A stretch of DNA of 22,990 nucleotides from Methanimicrococcus sp034006575 (GTDB lineage: Archaea > Halobacteriota > Methanosarcinia > Methanosarcinales > Methanosarcinaceae): assembly GCA_034006575.1 (NCBI GenBank), contig JAVESN010000015.1, forward strand, positions 1-22,990, given 5' to 3'. The notes beneath the pieces are model-generated. The model saw only the letters and a program-made list of their open reading frames with translations, was not told where the DNA came from and did not search any database. Both the position numbers and the translations under genes were made by a program. This document shows positions 8,058 through 15,186 of the stretch, in pieces. Every line of letters begins with the position of its first letter. The first letter of the stretch is position 1.

Positions 8058-8241
8058 ATCGGTTTTGTGTTTTTGATTTGATTTGATTTTTTCATTTTTT
8101 TTCGTTTTTGTTTTCGTTTTATAATTTCAACAAATTTTTAATTTATTTTATTGATAAATAAATCTTTAATTTATTCAATTCATTTTAAATTTAAAAATTA
8201 AATATTTTTTAAGATTAAAAAACAAATCCGATTCCGCTATT

Positions 8242-8249
8242 TTTATATT
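8242..8249 (+). promoter_or_regulatory. TATA box for the secreted beta-helix gene
   Basis: TTTATATT at 8242-8249 fits the archaeal consensus. Initiation would be near 8273-8275. This gives an unusually long leader of about 128 bases that contains two hairpins. AGAGGA just before ATG 8402 is the ribosome binding site. Confidence 0.6.
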
Positions 8250-8298
8250 TCTTTTTTTAAAATCGCCTCACATAAAGCTATCGTTTTAAGAAAAAACA

Positions 8299-8370
8299 AA
8301 ACGGCTAATACCGTTTATCCTTTTTGTTATGATTGCAAAGCAAGCTCAAACCTCAGAGTTTGCCGCCATC
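8299..8370 (+). ncRNA. Candidate structured 5' leader (two hairpins)
   Basis: Hairpin 1 is AAACGG (8299-8304) with CCGTTT (8311-8316) around CTAATA. Hairpin 2 is an 8-bp stem, GCAAGCTC (8340-8347) with GAGTTTGC (8356-8363), around an 8-base loop AAACCTCA. It is flanked by GATTGCAAA and CGCCATC, whose GAT (8331-8333) and ATC (8368-8370) can also pair. The more GC-rich composition stands out from its surroundings. It could be a riboswitch-like or protein-binding leader. I could not match it to a known class. Confidence 0.4.
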
Positions 8371-8401
8371 TTAAATCAATTCAATAACAAGAGGAAAAAT
8401 T

Positions 8402-9943
8402 ATGACAAAAAATCAAAAAAATAAACCGAAAATGTTAATAACGGTTCTGTTAGCCGTTTTTCTCATATTGCTTGCGTTTACGGGGACAGCGGCCGCAAAA
8501 GAATGGACGGTCGGAAACGAAAACGCCGATTTTAAAACAATTCCGGAAGCCGTAACCGCCGCCGCGGACGGCGATGTTATAAAAATTCAAGCCGGAACGT
8601 ACGCGGCGTCTGCAAATATCAGTGTCGGGAAATCTTTAACGATTGAAGGCGCGGATTTTGAATCCGTTATTTTAGATTTGGGCGGATTTTCAATTCTCCC
8701 GAAAAAAGAAAATATCGTTCTTCGAAACATGACTTTGAAAAACGGTTCAAACGGCGTCAATCTTCAAGCAGCGGCAACCGACGCGTTGATTGAGAATTGC
8801 GTTTTTGACGGGCTGACGCACAAAGACGGCATCAAATTGGCAAAAGATGGCGCCGTTTTTAAAAACAACACCGTCAAGAACATGAACGGATTTACGAATG
8901 CCGTTTATGTCACCGGAAACAATGTCCAAATCATCGGAAACACGATTTCGGATTTGACCGGAAGCGGCAACGCCGCCCGAATTCTTTGTATTGAAAATTC
9001 CGACAACGTTTTGATTCAAGGAAACACAATTACAAACAACGCCGGAGAAGCGATACGCCTTTGGAAAGCGGAAACGGCCGATGCGCTCATCACCGAAAAT
9101 ATAATTTCCGGAAACACGCAAAAAGGAGTTTACCTCTACAATGCCGGAGAAGGAAACACGATTTACTTGAATGACATCTTCAACAATGCCGGGGGCAACA
9201 TCGCCGGTTACGGTCAACTTCCGGATTCGGTTCTCTTTAACAGCCCGACTCCTTTAAAAATCACATACAACGGAGTTTCTAAAACAATTCAACCCGGAAA
9301 TCACTGGGGAAGCGAGTATGAAGGAACCGACGGCGATAACAGCGGAATCGGAAGCACCAAACATACGATTTTGAAAAAATACGAAGACCTTTATCCGTTA
9401 ATGAATTCGTTTAAGAAGTACACAATCGGCGACGTTGACCCGGTCGATCCCGTTGACCCTGTCGATCCCGTTGACCCTGTCGATCCCGTTGACCCCGTTG
9501 ACCCTGTCGACCCCGTTGACCCTGTCGACCCCGTTGACCCTGTCGACCCCGTTGACCCTGTCGATCCCGTTGACCCGCACCCCGGAAAAATAAGCGGTGT
9601 CATTTCAATGACTACAAACATTTTGCCGTCCCTTTCCGTTTCGTTCTCGATTGACTCTTTGGATTTCGGAGAATTGGCGGCCGGCCAAATCAGCGACCCC
9701 AAAAATTTGGAAATCACCAATTCGGGAGGATGCGACGTTAAAGTGACGGCCGAAATCACTGATTCTTCGGATGACCTTTATAAAAGAGGAATTTGGATTG
9801 AAAACGAATTCTGGCAAGACTTTGAAGACGTTATCGAGCATGGAAAAAGTGAAAATTACGGAGTCGTGTTAAAAGTCCCGACCGATTATATCGGAACCGG
9901 AAACGTTGACGGAACTTTAATCATGTGGGTGGAAGCCGTTTAA
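8402..9943 (+). CDS. Secreted NosD-like parallel beta-helix protein with Val-Asp-Pro repeat linker
   Basis: The product is 513 residues. A basic N-terminus and hydrophobic core with a likely cleavage after TAAA (about residue 33) form a signal peptide. Residues about 35-290 are a right-handed parallel beta-helix with repeated short strands and Asn/Gly turns (VLRNMTLKNG, ALIENCVFDG, VQIIGNTISD, VLIQGNTITN, ALITENIISGN). This is the PbH1/NosD type found in many methanogen surface proteins. A rigid acidic linker of 16 Val-Asp-Pro triplets spans residues 345-392. Residues about 400-513 form a beta-sandwich-like domain (SIDSLDFGELAAGQ, LEITNSGGCDVKVTAEI). No C-terminal membrane anchor or sortase signal is seen, so it may be released or bound non-covalently. 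A role in adhesion or polysaccharide binding is inference. The transcript ends at a strong hairpin and poly-T run. Confidence 0.85.
   Translation: MTKNQKNKPKMLITVLLAVFLILLAFTGTAAAKEWTVGNENADFKTIPEAVTAAADGDVIKIQAGTYAASANISVGKSLTIEGADFESVILDLGGFSILPKKENIVLRNMTLKNGSNGVNLQAAATDALIENCVFDGLTHKDGIKLAKDGAVFKNNTVKNMNGFTNAVYVTGNNVQIIGNTISDLTGSGNAARILCIENSDNVLIQGNTITNNAGEAIRLWKAETADALITENIISGNTQKGVYLYNAGEGNTIYLNDIFNNAGGNIAGYGQLPDSVLFNSPTPLKITYNGVSKTIQPGNHWGSEYEGTDGDNSGIGSTKHTILKKYEDLYPLMNSFKKYTIGDVDPVDPVDPVDPVDPVDPVDPVDPVDPVDPVDPVDPVDPVDPVDPVDPHPGKISGVISMTTNILPSLSVSFSIDSLDFGELAAGQISDPKNLEITNSGGCDVKVTAEITDSSDDLYKRGIWIENEFWQDFEDVIEHGKSENYGVVLKVPTDYIGTGNVDGTLIMWVEAV
9434..9577 (+). repeat. Coding repeat: 16 Val-Asp-Pro triplets
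   Basis: Sixteen 9-bp units lie within the beta-helix protein gene. They mostly alternate GTT-GAC-CCY and GTC-GAY-CCC, so the effective unit is 18 bp. Synonymous differences between the halves are conserved along the array, which suggests growth by duplication of 18-bp pairs. Confidence 0.95.
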
Positions 9944-10040
9944 AAATAACATTATGCCCATGAAAAAATAAAAGAACTTCAAAGTAAACCCGTGAAGTTA
10001 AAATAAAAACCAATGTAAAAAACCGAAATAAAAAGCATTT

Positions 10041-10117
<77 letters not shown>

Positions 10118-10137
10118 TATTTTTTAACTCAAGAAAT

Positions 10138-10896
10138 TTAAACGGAAATCAAACCGGGGTCGTCGTCTATGAATAAAATTTCAACCCGCCCTTTGAGTTT
10201 TTTTCTCAATCGTTTTGCCAAATTTTTCATTCCCGGATTTTCCGTTGCGTAATGCCCGGCATCAATTATTGTCATATCCCCGCGCTCGCGCAGCACATCG
10301 CTGTGCTTTAATTCGGAGGATAAGAACGCGTCCACACCGTTTTCTTTAGCAATCGCCAGCGCATGGCGATTTAAACCGCTGCCGCCGCAAATCATCACTT
10401 TTTGAATGACTTTATCCCCCGCGTAAACAAGGGGCGCATCCAACTTTTTTGAAACGAGGCGCGCGAAATCTTTGGAATCCGTCGGGTCAATCGTTCCGAT
10501 GACACCGTAATTTGTCATAAACGTCTCTTGGAGCGAAAATAAATCCGCTAAAACCGTATTGATTCCGCCCTCCGCGTTGTCGTAATTGGTGTGCATCGCG
10601 TAAATGGAGAGATTGTTGTCAAACGCGATTTTCAGTCGTTTTGCCAAAGGCTCCGGAATCATTGTAATCGGGTGGAAAAGGGGCGTATGATGGCAAATCA
10701 AAATATCCGCGCCAAAATCGGCCGCCTTTTGAAGAACGGCGTCCGTCACATCCAACGCGACCGCCGCTTTTTGAATTCTATTGTTTTTTGTGTACAACAA
10801 ATCTAAAATCAAACCGATGCGGCCGAAATCAAAGTCATTCGCGATTTCAGGAGGCGCTATTTGTTCCAACATTGAAATAAAATCCGCTTGTTTCAT
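10138..10896 (-). CDS. NIF3-family dinuclear-metal protein (GTP cyclohydrolase I type 2-like)
   Basis: This is a 252-residue protein of the widely conserved NIF3/YbgI family, which forms hexameric toroids with two metal ions per subunit. The biochemical role is unsettled. Family signatures include a His pair in ILICHHTPLF, a His in IYAMHTNYDNAEGGIN, and His plus Glu in DAGHYATENPG near the C-terminus, all matching the metal ligands. The start at 10896 (MKQADFISMLEQIAPPEIA) matches the family N-terminus. The frame stays open upstream to 11220 only because it runs through a 12-bp repeat. An in-frame ATG at 10944 is a weaker alternative. The gene is divergent from engB and convergent with the beta-helix gene. 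The usual Asp-Trp-Asp-Asn-x-Gly segment is modified here to NDFDFGRIGL. Confidence 0.9.
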   Translation of the reverse strand: MKQADFISMLEQIAPPEIANDFDFGRIGLILDLLYTKNNRIQKAAVALDVTDAVLQKAADFGADILICHHTPLFHPITMIPEPLAKRLKIAFDNNLSIYAMHTNYDNAEGGINTVLADLFSLQETFMTNYGVIGTIDPTDSKDFARLVSKKLDAPLVYAGDKVIQKVMICGGSGLNRHALAIAKENGVDAFLSSELKHSDVLRERGDMTIIDAGHYATENPGMKNLAKRLRKKLKGRVEILFIDDDPGLISV

Positions 10897-11302
10897 AATT
10901 TTAAAAAGGTCTGCATCCTTTAAATAGAAGACGACAATATTCATTGCAGCGGAAGTTGAATTATAATATCGATTATAATATCGATTATAATATCGATTAT
11001 AATATCGATTATAATATGAATTATTATATGAATTATTATATGAATTATTATATGAATTATTATATGAATTATTATATGAATTATTATATGAATTATTATA
11101 TGAATTATTATATGGATTGATATTCCCCGATGAAATGTCGCATGAATCACAAAACCGATTTATAATATTGATTTGTAAAACGGATTTACAAAATTGATTT
11201 ACGGAATATTTGCGGAACATTTATAGAACAGATTTACAAAATTTACAAATTTGATTTACAATTCACGAATCAAAACAATCACCCCCCAACGAGGAATTTA
11301 AT
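10897..11302. other. Divergent promoter region between the NIF3 gene and engB
   Basis: The 406-bp spacer holds both promoters, but they are obscured by repeats. It contains the 12-bp array at 10961-11116. After it come degenerate copies of a GATTTACAAAATT-like motif from about 11170 to 11265. TTTATAG-like sequence near 11219 could be a TATA element for engB. GAGGA at 11291-11295 is the engB ribosome binding site. Confidence 0.55.
10961..11116. repeat. 12-bp tandem array, 13 units in two variants
   Basis: Thirteen contiguous 12-bp units. The first four are TTATAATATCGA. The fifth is a hybrid, TTATAATATGAA. The next seven are TTATTATATGAA, and the last ends in GGA. Read on the minus strand in phase with the NIF3 gene, they would encode YYNR and YNNS tetrapeptides. 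The block structure with one hybrid unit shows two rounds of local expansion. Confidence 0.95.
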
Positions 11303-12025
11303 ATGGCAGTCCCACCCGTGTCCCAAAAGCCGAAACACGGCATAAAGAGAAAAAAGAATTTGGCGAAATTAAAAACGCGCCAAAAAGCAAAAGCGATGGA
11401 AAAAATTGAGAAGAAAAACGAAGCCGTTTCTTTTGAAGTGATTTTTGTCGGCCGATCCAATGTCGGCAAATCGACTCTTTTAAAAAGTTTAACCGGAAGA
11501 AACGTCCGAATCGGAAAACGGCCGGGCGTGACGTTAAAACCGACGCATCTGTATTTTGATGATTTTTTAATCACCGATATGCCCGGATTTGGTTTTATGT
11601 CGGGCGTGACTCAAGAAAAAGCCGAAGACGTCAAAAACACAATCGTTCAATACATTGAAGAGAATGCCGATCGCATTCGTTTGGCCGTTCAAGTGATTGA
11701 CGGGCAATCCATCGTTGAAATAACGGAACGCTGGGACTCTCGGGATGAAATTCCGATTGATGTCGAACTTCATGATTTTTTAAATGAAATGGGAATCATC
11801 ACGATTTTAGCCGCGAATAAAATGGATAAAATCAAAGAAGAGGAAAAAGACGAACTTTTCAATCGAATCAGTGAAATCTTCGGATATGAAACTCCTTGGA
11901 AAGAAGGCGGCGCTTTAATCGCGCCGGTCAGCGCGCGAAGCGGGGACATCCGGCCGCTGGTATCGCATATGAAAAACGAATTCCATAAAATGAAACGCGA
12001 TGATTTATTCAAGCATTTCAAGTGA
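11303..12025 (+). CDS. engB: EngB-family GTP-binding protein
   Basis: This is a 240-residue TRAFAC GTPase of the EngB/YihA type, linked in bacteria to large-subunit ribosome assembly. G-motifs are G1 GRSNVGKST (50-58), G2 threonine in RPGVT, G3 DMPGFGF, G4 NKMD (172-175) and G5 SARSGD. A basic N-terminal extension of about 40 residues (KPKHGIKRKKNLAKLKTRQK) precedes the G domain and may bind rRNA. GAGGA at 11291-11295 lies 7 bases before the ATG. Its stop codon is 8 bases from the pus10 ATG, so the two genes form an operon joining ribosome assembly and tRNA modification. Confidence 0.9.
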   Translation: MAVPPVSQKPKHGIKRKKNLAKLKTRQKAKAMEKIEKKNEAVSFEVIFVGRSNVGKSTLLKSLTGRNVRIGKRPGVTLKPTHLYFDDFLITDMPGFGFMSGVTQEKAEDVKNTIVQYIEENADRIRLAVQVIDGQSIVEITERWDSRDEIPIDVELHDFLNEMGIITILAANKMDKIKEEEKDELFNRISEIFGYETPWKEGGALIAPVSARSGDIRPLVSHMKNEFHKMKRDDLFKHFK

Positions 12026-12033
12026 GGGATAAA

Positions 12034-13380
12034 ATGACGAATATTCTAAAAATCGCCGAAAAGATTGTTGCCGAAGGACCGATTTGCAATCATTGTCTCG
12101 GACGGCAATTCGCTACGCTTTCAACCGGACTTTCCAATGACGAGCGCGGAAAAGCCGTCAAAACGGCATTGACGATGGATGCCGACCGCCGTTTCAAAGA
12201 AACGAGAGACGCCTCTTTGTTGCAGGAAATCGCGCCGTCGGATGCTCACGCTCAAAAAATTCTTTCCAAAGAAAACAAAGCGGAAATCCCGGATTCCGAG
12301 CCAAGCGTTGAAAAATGTTGGGTTTGTTTGGATATTTTCAAAAATTTGAATTTTTGGGCGGATTTGGCGATTGAAAAATTGCAGGGGATTGAGTACGAAA
12401 CGTTTTTGGTCGGCACCAAACTCAGCGGTCTTCTCAGCGAGAATGAGGAAATTTTGTGGGAGCAAGCCGGAACCGCTTACGCCGAACAATTAAAAAGCGA
12501 GCTCAATCGTGAAATCGGAAAAATCCTCTCTCAAAAAACCAAAAAAGAAGTCGCGTTTTCCAATCCCGACATCATGGTTACGTTTGACATTGCGGAGAAG
12601 AAAGCGGAGTTAAACATCCGTTCGATTTACATTTACGGCCGGTACCAAAAAAAAGTGCGCGGGATTCCGCAAACCAAATGGCCTTGTCGAAATTGCCGCG
12701 GAAAAGGATGCGACAAGTGTAACGGAACCGGAAAACAGTATAAGGAGTCTGTCGGAGAATTGGCCGGATATCCGCTTTGGAAGGCGTCCGAGTCGGAAGA
12801 CGTCGTTTTTCACGGCGCGGGAAGAGAAGATATCGATGCATTAATGCTCGGTTCGGGGCGGCCTTTCGTTTTGGAAGCCAAGGCGCCTTTGATTCGGACA
12901 TTGGATTTAAAAGCGCTCAAAGAAGAAATCAATAAACACGGCGCCGGAAAAATCGAAGTTTCCGATTTGTCTTATTGCGGCAAAGACCGCGTTGAAAAAT
13001 TAAAAACCGAAAAAGCGAAAAAAACATACCGCTTAAAAATCAAATTCGAAACCCCCGTCACAAAAAACGCTTTGGAAAATGTGCTCAAAGAATTGGAAGG
13101 AAAAGAAATCAACCAAAACACGCCCAATCGCGTCATGCACCGAAGAGCCGATTTGTGCCGAAACCGAACCGTGCACACCGCCGAATTGGAGAGAACAGAA
13201 ACGCCGGAAACATTTGAAATCGCGTGGGTCAAAATCCATTGCGACGGCGGTCTTTATGTCAAAGAGCTGACGTCAAGCGACGAAGGAAGAACGGTGCCCA
13301 GCATCGCGGGGCTTCTCGGAATCGGCGCCAAAGTCGACGAATTGGATGTCATCGACGTTGAAATTAATGATGCGGAATAA
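12034..13380 (+). CDS. pus10: tRNA pseudouridine synthase Pus10
   Basis: Archaeal Pus10 makes pseudouridine 54 and 55 in the T-loop of tRNAs. The product is 448 residues. The N-terminal accessory part (THUMP-containing) has paired cysteines CNHC and CWVC that can hold zinc, and a second Cys-rich loop lies at WPCRNCRGKGCDKCNGTG. The catalytic domain has GREDID (263-268) with the likely nucleophile Asp266, followed by MLGSGRPFVLE, the diagnostic Pus10 segment. The C-terminus carries KIHCDGGLYVKELTSSDEGR, a conserved synthase block. ATG 12034 is preferred to the GTG at 12022, which overlaps the engB stop; GAGGG lies just upstream. The eL21 and rpoF genes follow, a common archaeal order. Confidence 0.95.
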   Translation: MTNILKIAEKIVAEGPICNHCLGRQFATLSTGLSNDERGKAVKTALTMDADRRFKETRDASLLQEIAPSDAHAQKILSKENKAEIPDSEPSVEKCWVCLDIFKNLNFWADLAIEKLQGIEYETFLVGTKLSGLLSENEEILWEQAGTAYAEQLKSELNREIGKILSQKTKKEVAFSNPDIMVTFDIAEKKAELNIRSIYIYGRYQKKVRGIPQTKWPCRNCRGKGCDKCNGTGKQYKESVGELAGYPLWKASESEDVVFHGAGREDIDALMLGSGRPFVLEAKAPLIRTLDLKALKEEINKHGAGKIEVSDLSYCGKDRVEKLKTEKAKKTYRLKIKFETPVTKNALENVLKELEGKEINQNTPNRVMHRRADLCRNRTVHTAELERTETPETFEIAWVKIHCDGGLYVKELTSSDEGRTVPSIAGLLGIGAKVDELDVIDVEINDAE

Positions 13381-13397
13381 TTCTATTTAAAATACAA

Positions 13398-13512
13398 ATG
13401 AAACAAAAAACGGTCTGAATAAAAAATGAAACAAAAAACGGTCTGAATAAAAAAATGAAATAAAAAACGGTCTGAATAAAAAAATGAAACAAAAAAATAA
13501 AAAGTAAATGAG
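13398..13512. repeat. 28-29 bp tandem repeat after pus10
   Basis: Units begin ATGAAACAAAAAACGGTCTG and start at 13398, 13426, 13455 and 13484. The first three are nearly identical (28, 29 and 29 bp) and the fourth decays. The array starts 18 bases after the pus10 stop codon. Confidence 0.9.
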
Positions 13513-13779
13513 GCAAAAAACGATTAAAATAAAAAAAGAAAAAGCTCTGACAAATTCGATGGCAAAGCATATATTTATTAAGGTTGGATTTGTTATTCTT
13601 TCTTCTTCATTTCGATAAACTTAATATACCAAAATAATTATTCATGGCATAACTTTGATTAAAAAACGGCTCATGAAAAATAATTGTTTTTTCACTATCA
13701 AATTCAAACCAAACGATTTATTTGAAAGTTTATCAAATAATCGACAGGAATCGCCCCAAAACGAGAGCGATTTCTGCAA

Positions 13780-13822
13780 CCGAAAAAAATGTAATGAACA
13801 AATTAAATCTGTTTTTTTTCGG
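13780..13822 (+). promoter_or_regulatory. Inverted repeat in the eL21 leader
   Basis: CCGAAAAAAA (13780-13789) is complementary to TTTTTTTCGG (13813-13822), forming a 10-bp stem with a 23-base loop. A second stem, 13715-13725 with 13733-13742 (one bulged T), lies upstream. Both precede the ribosome binding site AAAGGAGG at 13873-13880 and could affect transcription or translation of the gene. Confidence 0.45.
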
Positions 13823-13888
13823 TAAATCATATTCATCCCAAATCATTAACATGACAACGTTTACGTCATACTAAAGGAGGATTAAAAA

Positions 13889-14185
13889 ATGTCATCAAAA
13901 TCAGCAGGCGAAAGACGCTGCACAAGATATAAATTACAAAATTCGATCAGAGAAAGAGGGACATCCGCTCCCAGTAAAGCCATTCAAGAATTTGAAGACG
14001 GACAGATGGTTCACATCGATATTGACGCCAGTATTCAACACGGCCATCCGAATCCGAAATTCCAGGGCTCCACCGGAAAAGTCGTCGGTCAACGCGGCCG
14101 CGCGTATATTTTAAGCGTCAGAGACGGAAAAGCTCAAAAAGAAGTGATTTCCCTCCCGCAACACTTAAAACCACAAAAATATTAA
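13889..14185 (+). CDS. rpl21e: Large ribosomal subunit protein eL21
   Basis: This is a 98-residue basic ribosomal protein of the archaeal/eukaryotic L21e family. Recognisable segments are the N-terminal SKSAGERRCTRYKLQNSIRERG, the middle FEDGQMVHIDIDASIQHGHP and the SH3-like FQGSTGKVVGQRGRAYILSV. These match the family along its full length. An unusually strong ribosome binding site, AAAGGAGG, lies 8 bases before the ATG, as expected for a highly expressed gene. A hairpin terminator follows, so rpoF is at least partly transcribed from its own promoter. Confidence 0.96.
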   Translation: MSSKSAGERRCTRYKLQNSIRERGTSAPSKAIQEFEDGQMVHIDIDASIQHGHPNPKFQGSTGKVVGQRGRAYILSVRDGKAQKEVISLPQHLKPQKY

Positions 14186-14234
14186 TTCCGTACAATTGTA
14201 TAAATTGTATGAAATATGCGATTGTGCAAAAACA

Positions 14235-14280
14235 AAGGCTCCGCTTGAATCAAACGAAGCCTTACTTTTTTTATTTTATA
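14235..14280 (+). terminator. Hairpin terminator after eL21
   Basis: AAGGCT (14235-14240) pairs with AGCCTT (14258-14263), and CG/CG pairs inside extend the stem. It is followed by a run of seven T and further T-rich sequence. Confidence 0.75.
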
Positions 14281-14281
14281 A

Positions 14282-14300
14282 CTTATAAATAACTTATAAT
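14282..14300 (+). promoter_or_regulatory. TATA element(s) for rpoF
   Basis: CTTATAAAT (14282-14290) and a second CTTATAAT (14293-14300) resemble archaeal TATA boxes. Initiation would fall at about 14314-14326, downstream of the TTG codon at 14307. This supports the start at ATG 14361. Confidence 0.5.
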
Positions 14301-14360
14301 AATCATTTGATCAATGAAGAAAGAATAAGTGAAAAAGAATCAACGGATGTGTTTTTACAA

Positions 14361-14714
14361 ATGATTGTCAAAGAAGTTTTAAACGAAGAACTTTTAACCC
14401 TTGCCGAAGTCCGGGAAATGTTAACCCAAATCATGGAGGAAAGACGGGAAAAAAGCGACGAAGAACAGGTTTATGAATTCAGGAAAGCTTTAAACCACGC
14501 CGAAAATTTTGCAAAACTGAGTGCGGCCGACGCCAAAAAATTGGTTTTGGAATTGTTGGATTTTGAAAAAATGAAACCCGTCATCGCCGTTCGAATCACG
14601 GATATTTTGCCGTTATCCCGCGACGAACTCAGAGCGATTTATTCCAAAGAGAAATTTACGCTCCAAGACACCGAGCTGGACGCCATTTTAGACGTCGTCC
14701 GGCAATACGCTTAA
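14361..14714 (+). CDS. rpoF: DNA-directed RNA polymerase subunit F (Rpb4-like)
   Basis: This 117-residue subunit pairs with RpoE (Rpb7-like) to form the polymerase stalk, which binds emerging RNA and helps open the promoter. The start MIVKEVLNEELLTLAEVREML is the classic archaeal Rpb4 N-terminus. The C-terminal half (PVIAVRITDILPLSRDELRAIY, then LDAILDVVRQY) is the HRDC-like helical domain. The frame extends upstream to a TTG at 14307, but the family start and the promoter position both favour ATG 14361. It follows eL21, a conserved archaeal gene order. Confidence 0.93.
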   Translation: MIVKEVLNEELLTLAEVREMLTQIMEERREKSDEEQVYEFRKALNHAENFAKLSAADAKKLVLELLDFEKMKPVIAVRITDILPLSRDELRAIYSKEKFTLQDTELDAILDVVRQYA

Positions 14715-14761
14715 AAGACATCCCATGTCAAAACACGTCAAACACTTATTCTAAATTCAAA

Positions 14762-14789
14762 AAAGATTTCAAAAACATTTGAAATCTTT
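14762..14789 (+). terminator. Perfect 12-bp hairpin after rpoF
   Basis: AAAGATTTCAAA (14762-14773) pairs fully with TTTGAAATCTTT (14778-14789) around an AACA tetraloop. It lies 48 bases after the rpoF stop and is followed by a T/C-rich stretch, so it is the likely end of that transcript. Confidence 0.7.
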
Positions 14790-14810
14790 GACATTCTCTT
14801 ATTTCTTACT

Positions 14811-14850
14811 CGATTTGTTTTTTAAAAAACACAATTGAAAAAACAAATCG
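14811..14850. repeat. Perfect 13-bp inverted repeat with 14-base loop
   Basis: CGATTTGTTTTTT (14811-14823) is the exact reverse complement of 14838-14850. It lies just after the rpoF hairpin. It has no T-run after it on either strand outside the arms. Confidence 0.8.
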
Positions 14851-14986
14851 TAACACGGCCATTCAAAGCAAGGGCAATTATTTAGTAATATAACTGTTAT
14901 TAATCAAAAAACGATTTAATTGATATTGATTGAAAAATGATTTAACCGATAAGACCCGAATCTTATCCCGGCCATCGGAACAACAC

Positions 14987-14994
14987 CTATAAAT
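14987..14994 (+). promoter_or_regulatory. TATA box for the aIF2-alpha operon
   Basis: CTATAAAT lies in an otherwise mixed-composition stretch. Initiation is expected near 15018-15020, with a leader of about 165 bases before ATG 15187. GAGGGA at 15176-15181 is the ribosome binding site. Confidence 0.6.
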
Positions 14995-15186
14995 TTTTTC
15001 AATCCTTTGAATAATAATAAGGCGAAATCATCTCGACAATCATAAATAAGACTGAAATTATCTCAATAATGCTGAAATATTTTGAATCGTTATTCAATCG
15101 TTCTTATACTCTCGTTGGCATCGGGAATTAATTTAATATTTTAATAAAGATCGGCGACAGGAAAAGCCGATATTTGAGGGACAAAA

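Larger units (their letters stand above)
7525..8401. other. 877-bp non-coding spacer dominated by T-rich repeats, then the surface-protein promoter
   Basis: From about 7525 to 8100 the plus strand is almost free of C except in repeat units. It carries diverged repeats near 7587-7650 and then the 30-bp array. From 8100 to 8240 it is plain AT-rich DNA. A TATA box and a possibly structured leader occupy 8242-8401. The T-runs after 7524 probably terminate the symporter transcript. Confidence 0.7.
13381..13888. other. 508-bp spacer: A-rich repeats, then promoter and long leader of eL21
   Basis: No gene is seen. An A-rich 28-29 bp tandem repeat occupies 13398-13512. TATA-like sequences lie at 13570-13578 (TATATTTAT) and about 13622-13629 (TAATATAC). 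Either would give the ribosomal-protein gene a leader of more than 200 bases. That leader contains two stable inverted repeats, 13715-13742 and 13780-13822. Confidence 0.55.
14715..15186. other. 472-bp spacer with several hairpins and the aIF2-alpha promoter
   Basis: No gene is seen. Three perfect inverted repeats occur in order: 14762-14789 (12-bp stem), 14811-14850 (13-bp stem) and 14948-14967 (7-bp stem GATAAGA/TCTTATC). A TATA box at 14987-14994 and a leader of about 165 bases precede the translation factor gene. The leader ends with a small stem, ATCGGC (15150-15155) with GCCGAT (15166-15171), just upstream of the ribosome binding site. Confidence 0.6.

Noticed and set aside
9391..9759. 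Minus-strand ORF with Gly-Ser-Thr repeats
   Set aside because: It is the antisense of the Val-Asp-Pro coding repeat and has no independent support.
10897..11220. N-terminal extension of the NIF3 protein to 360 residues
   Set aside because: The extension is mostly the 12-bp repeat, is open only because the unit is a multiple of three, and family members begin at the ATG at 10896.
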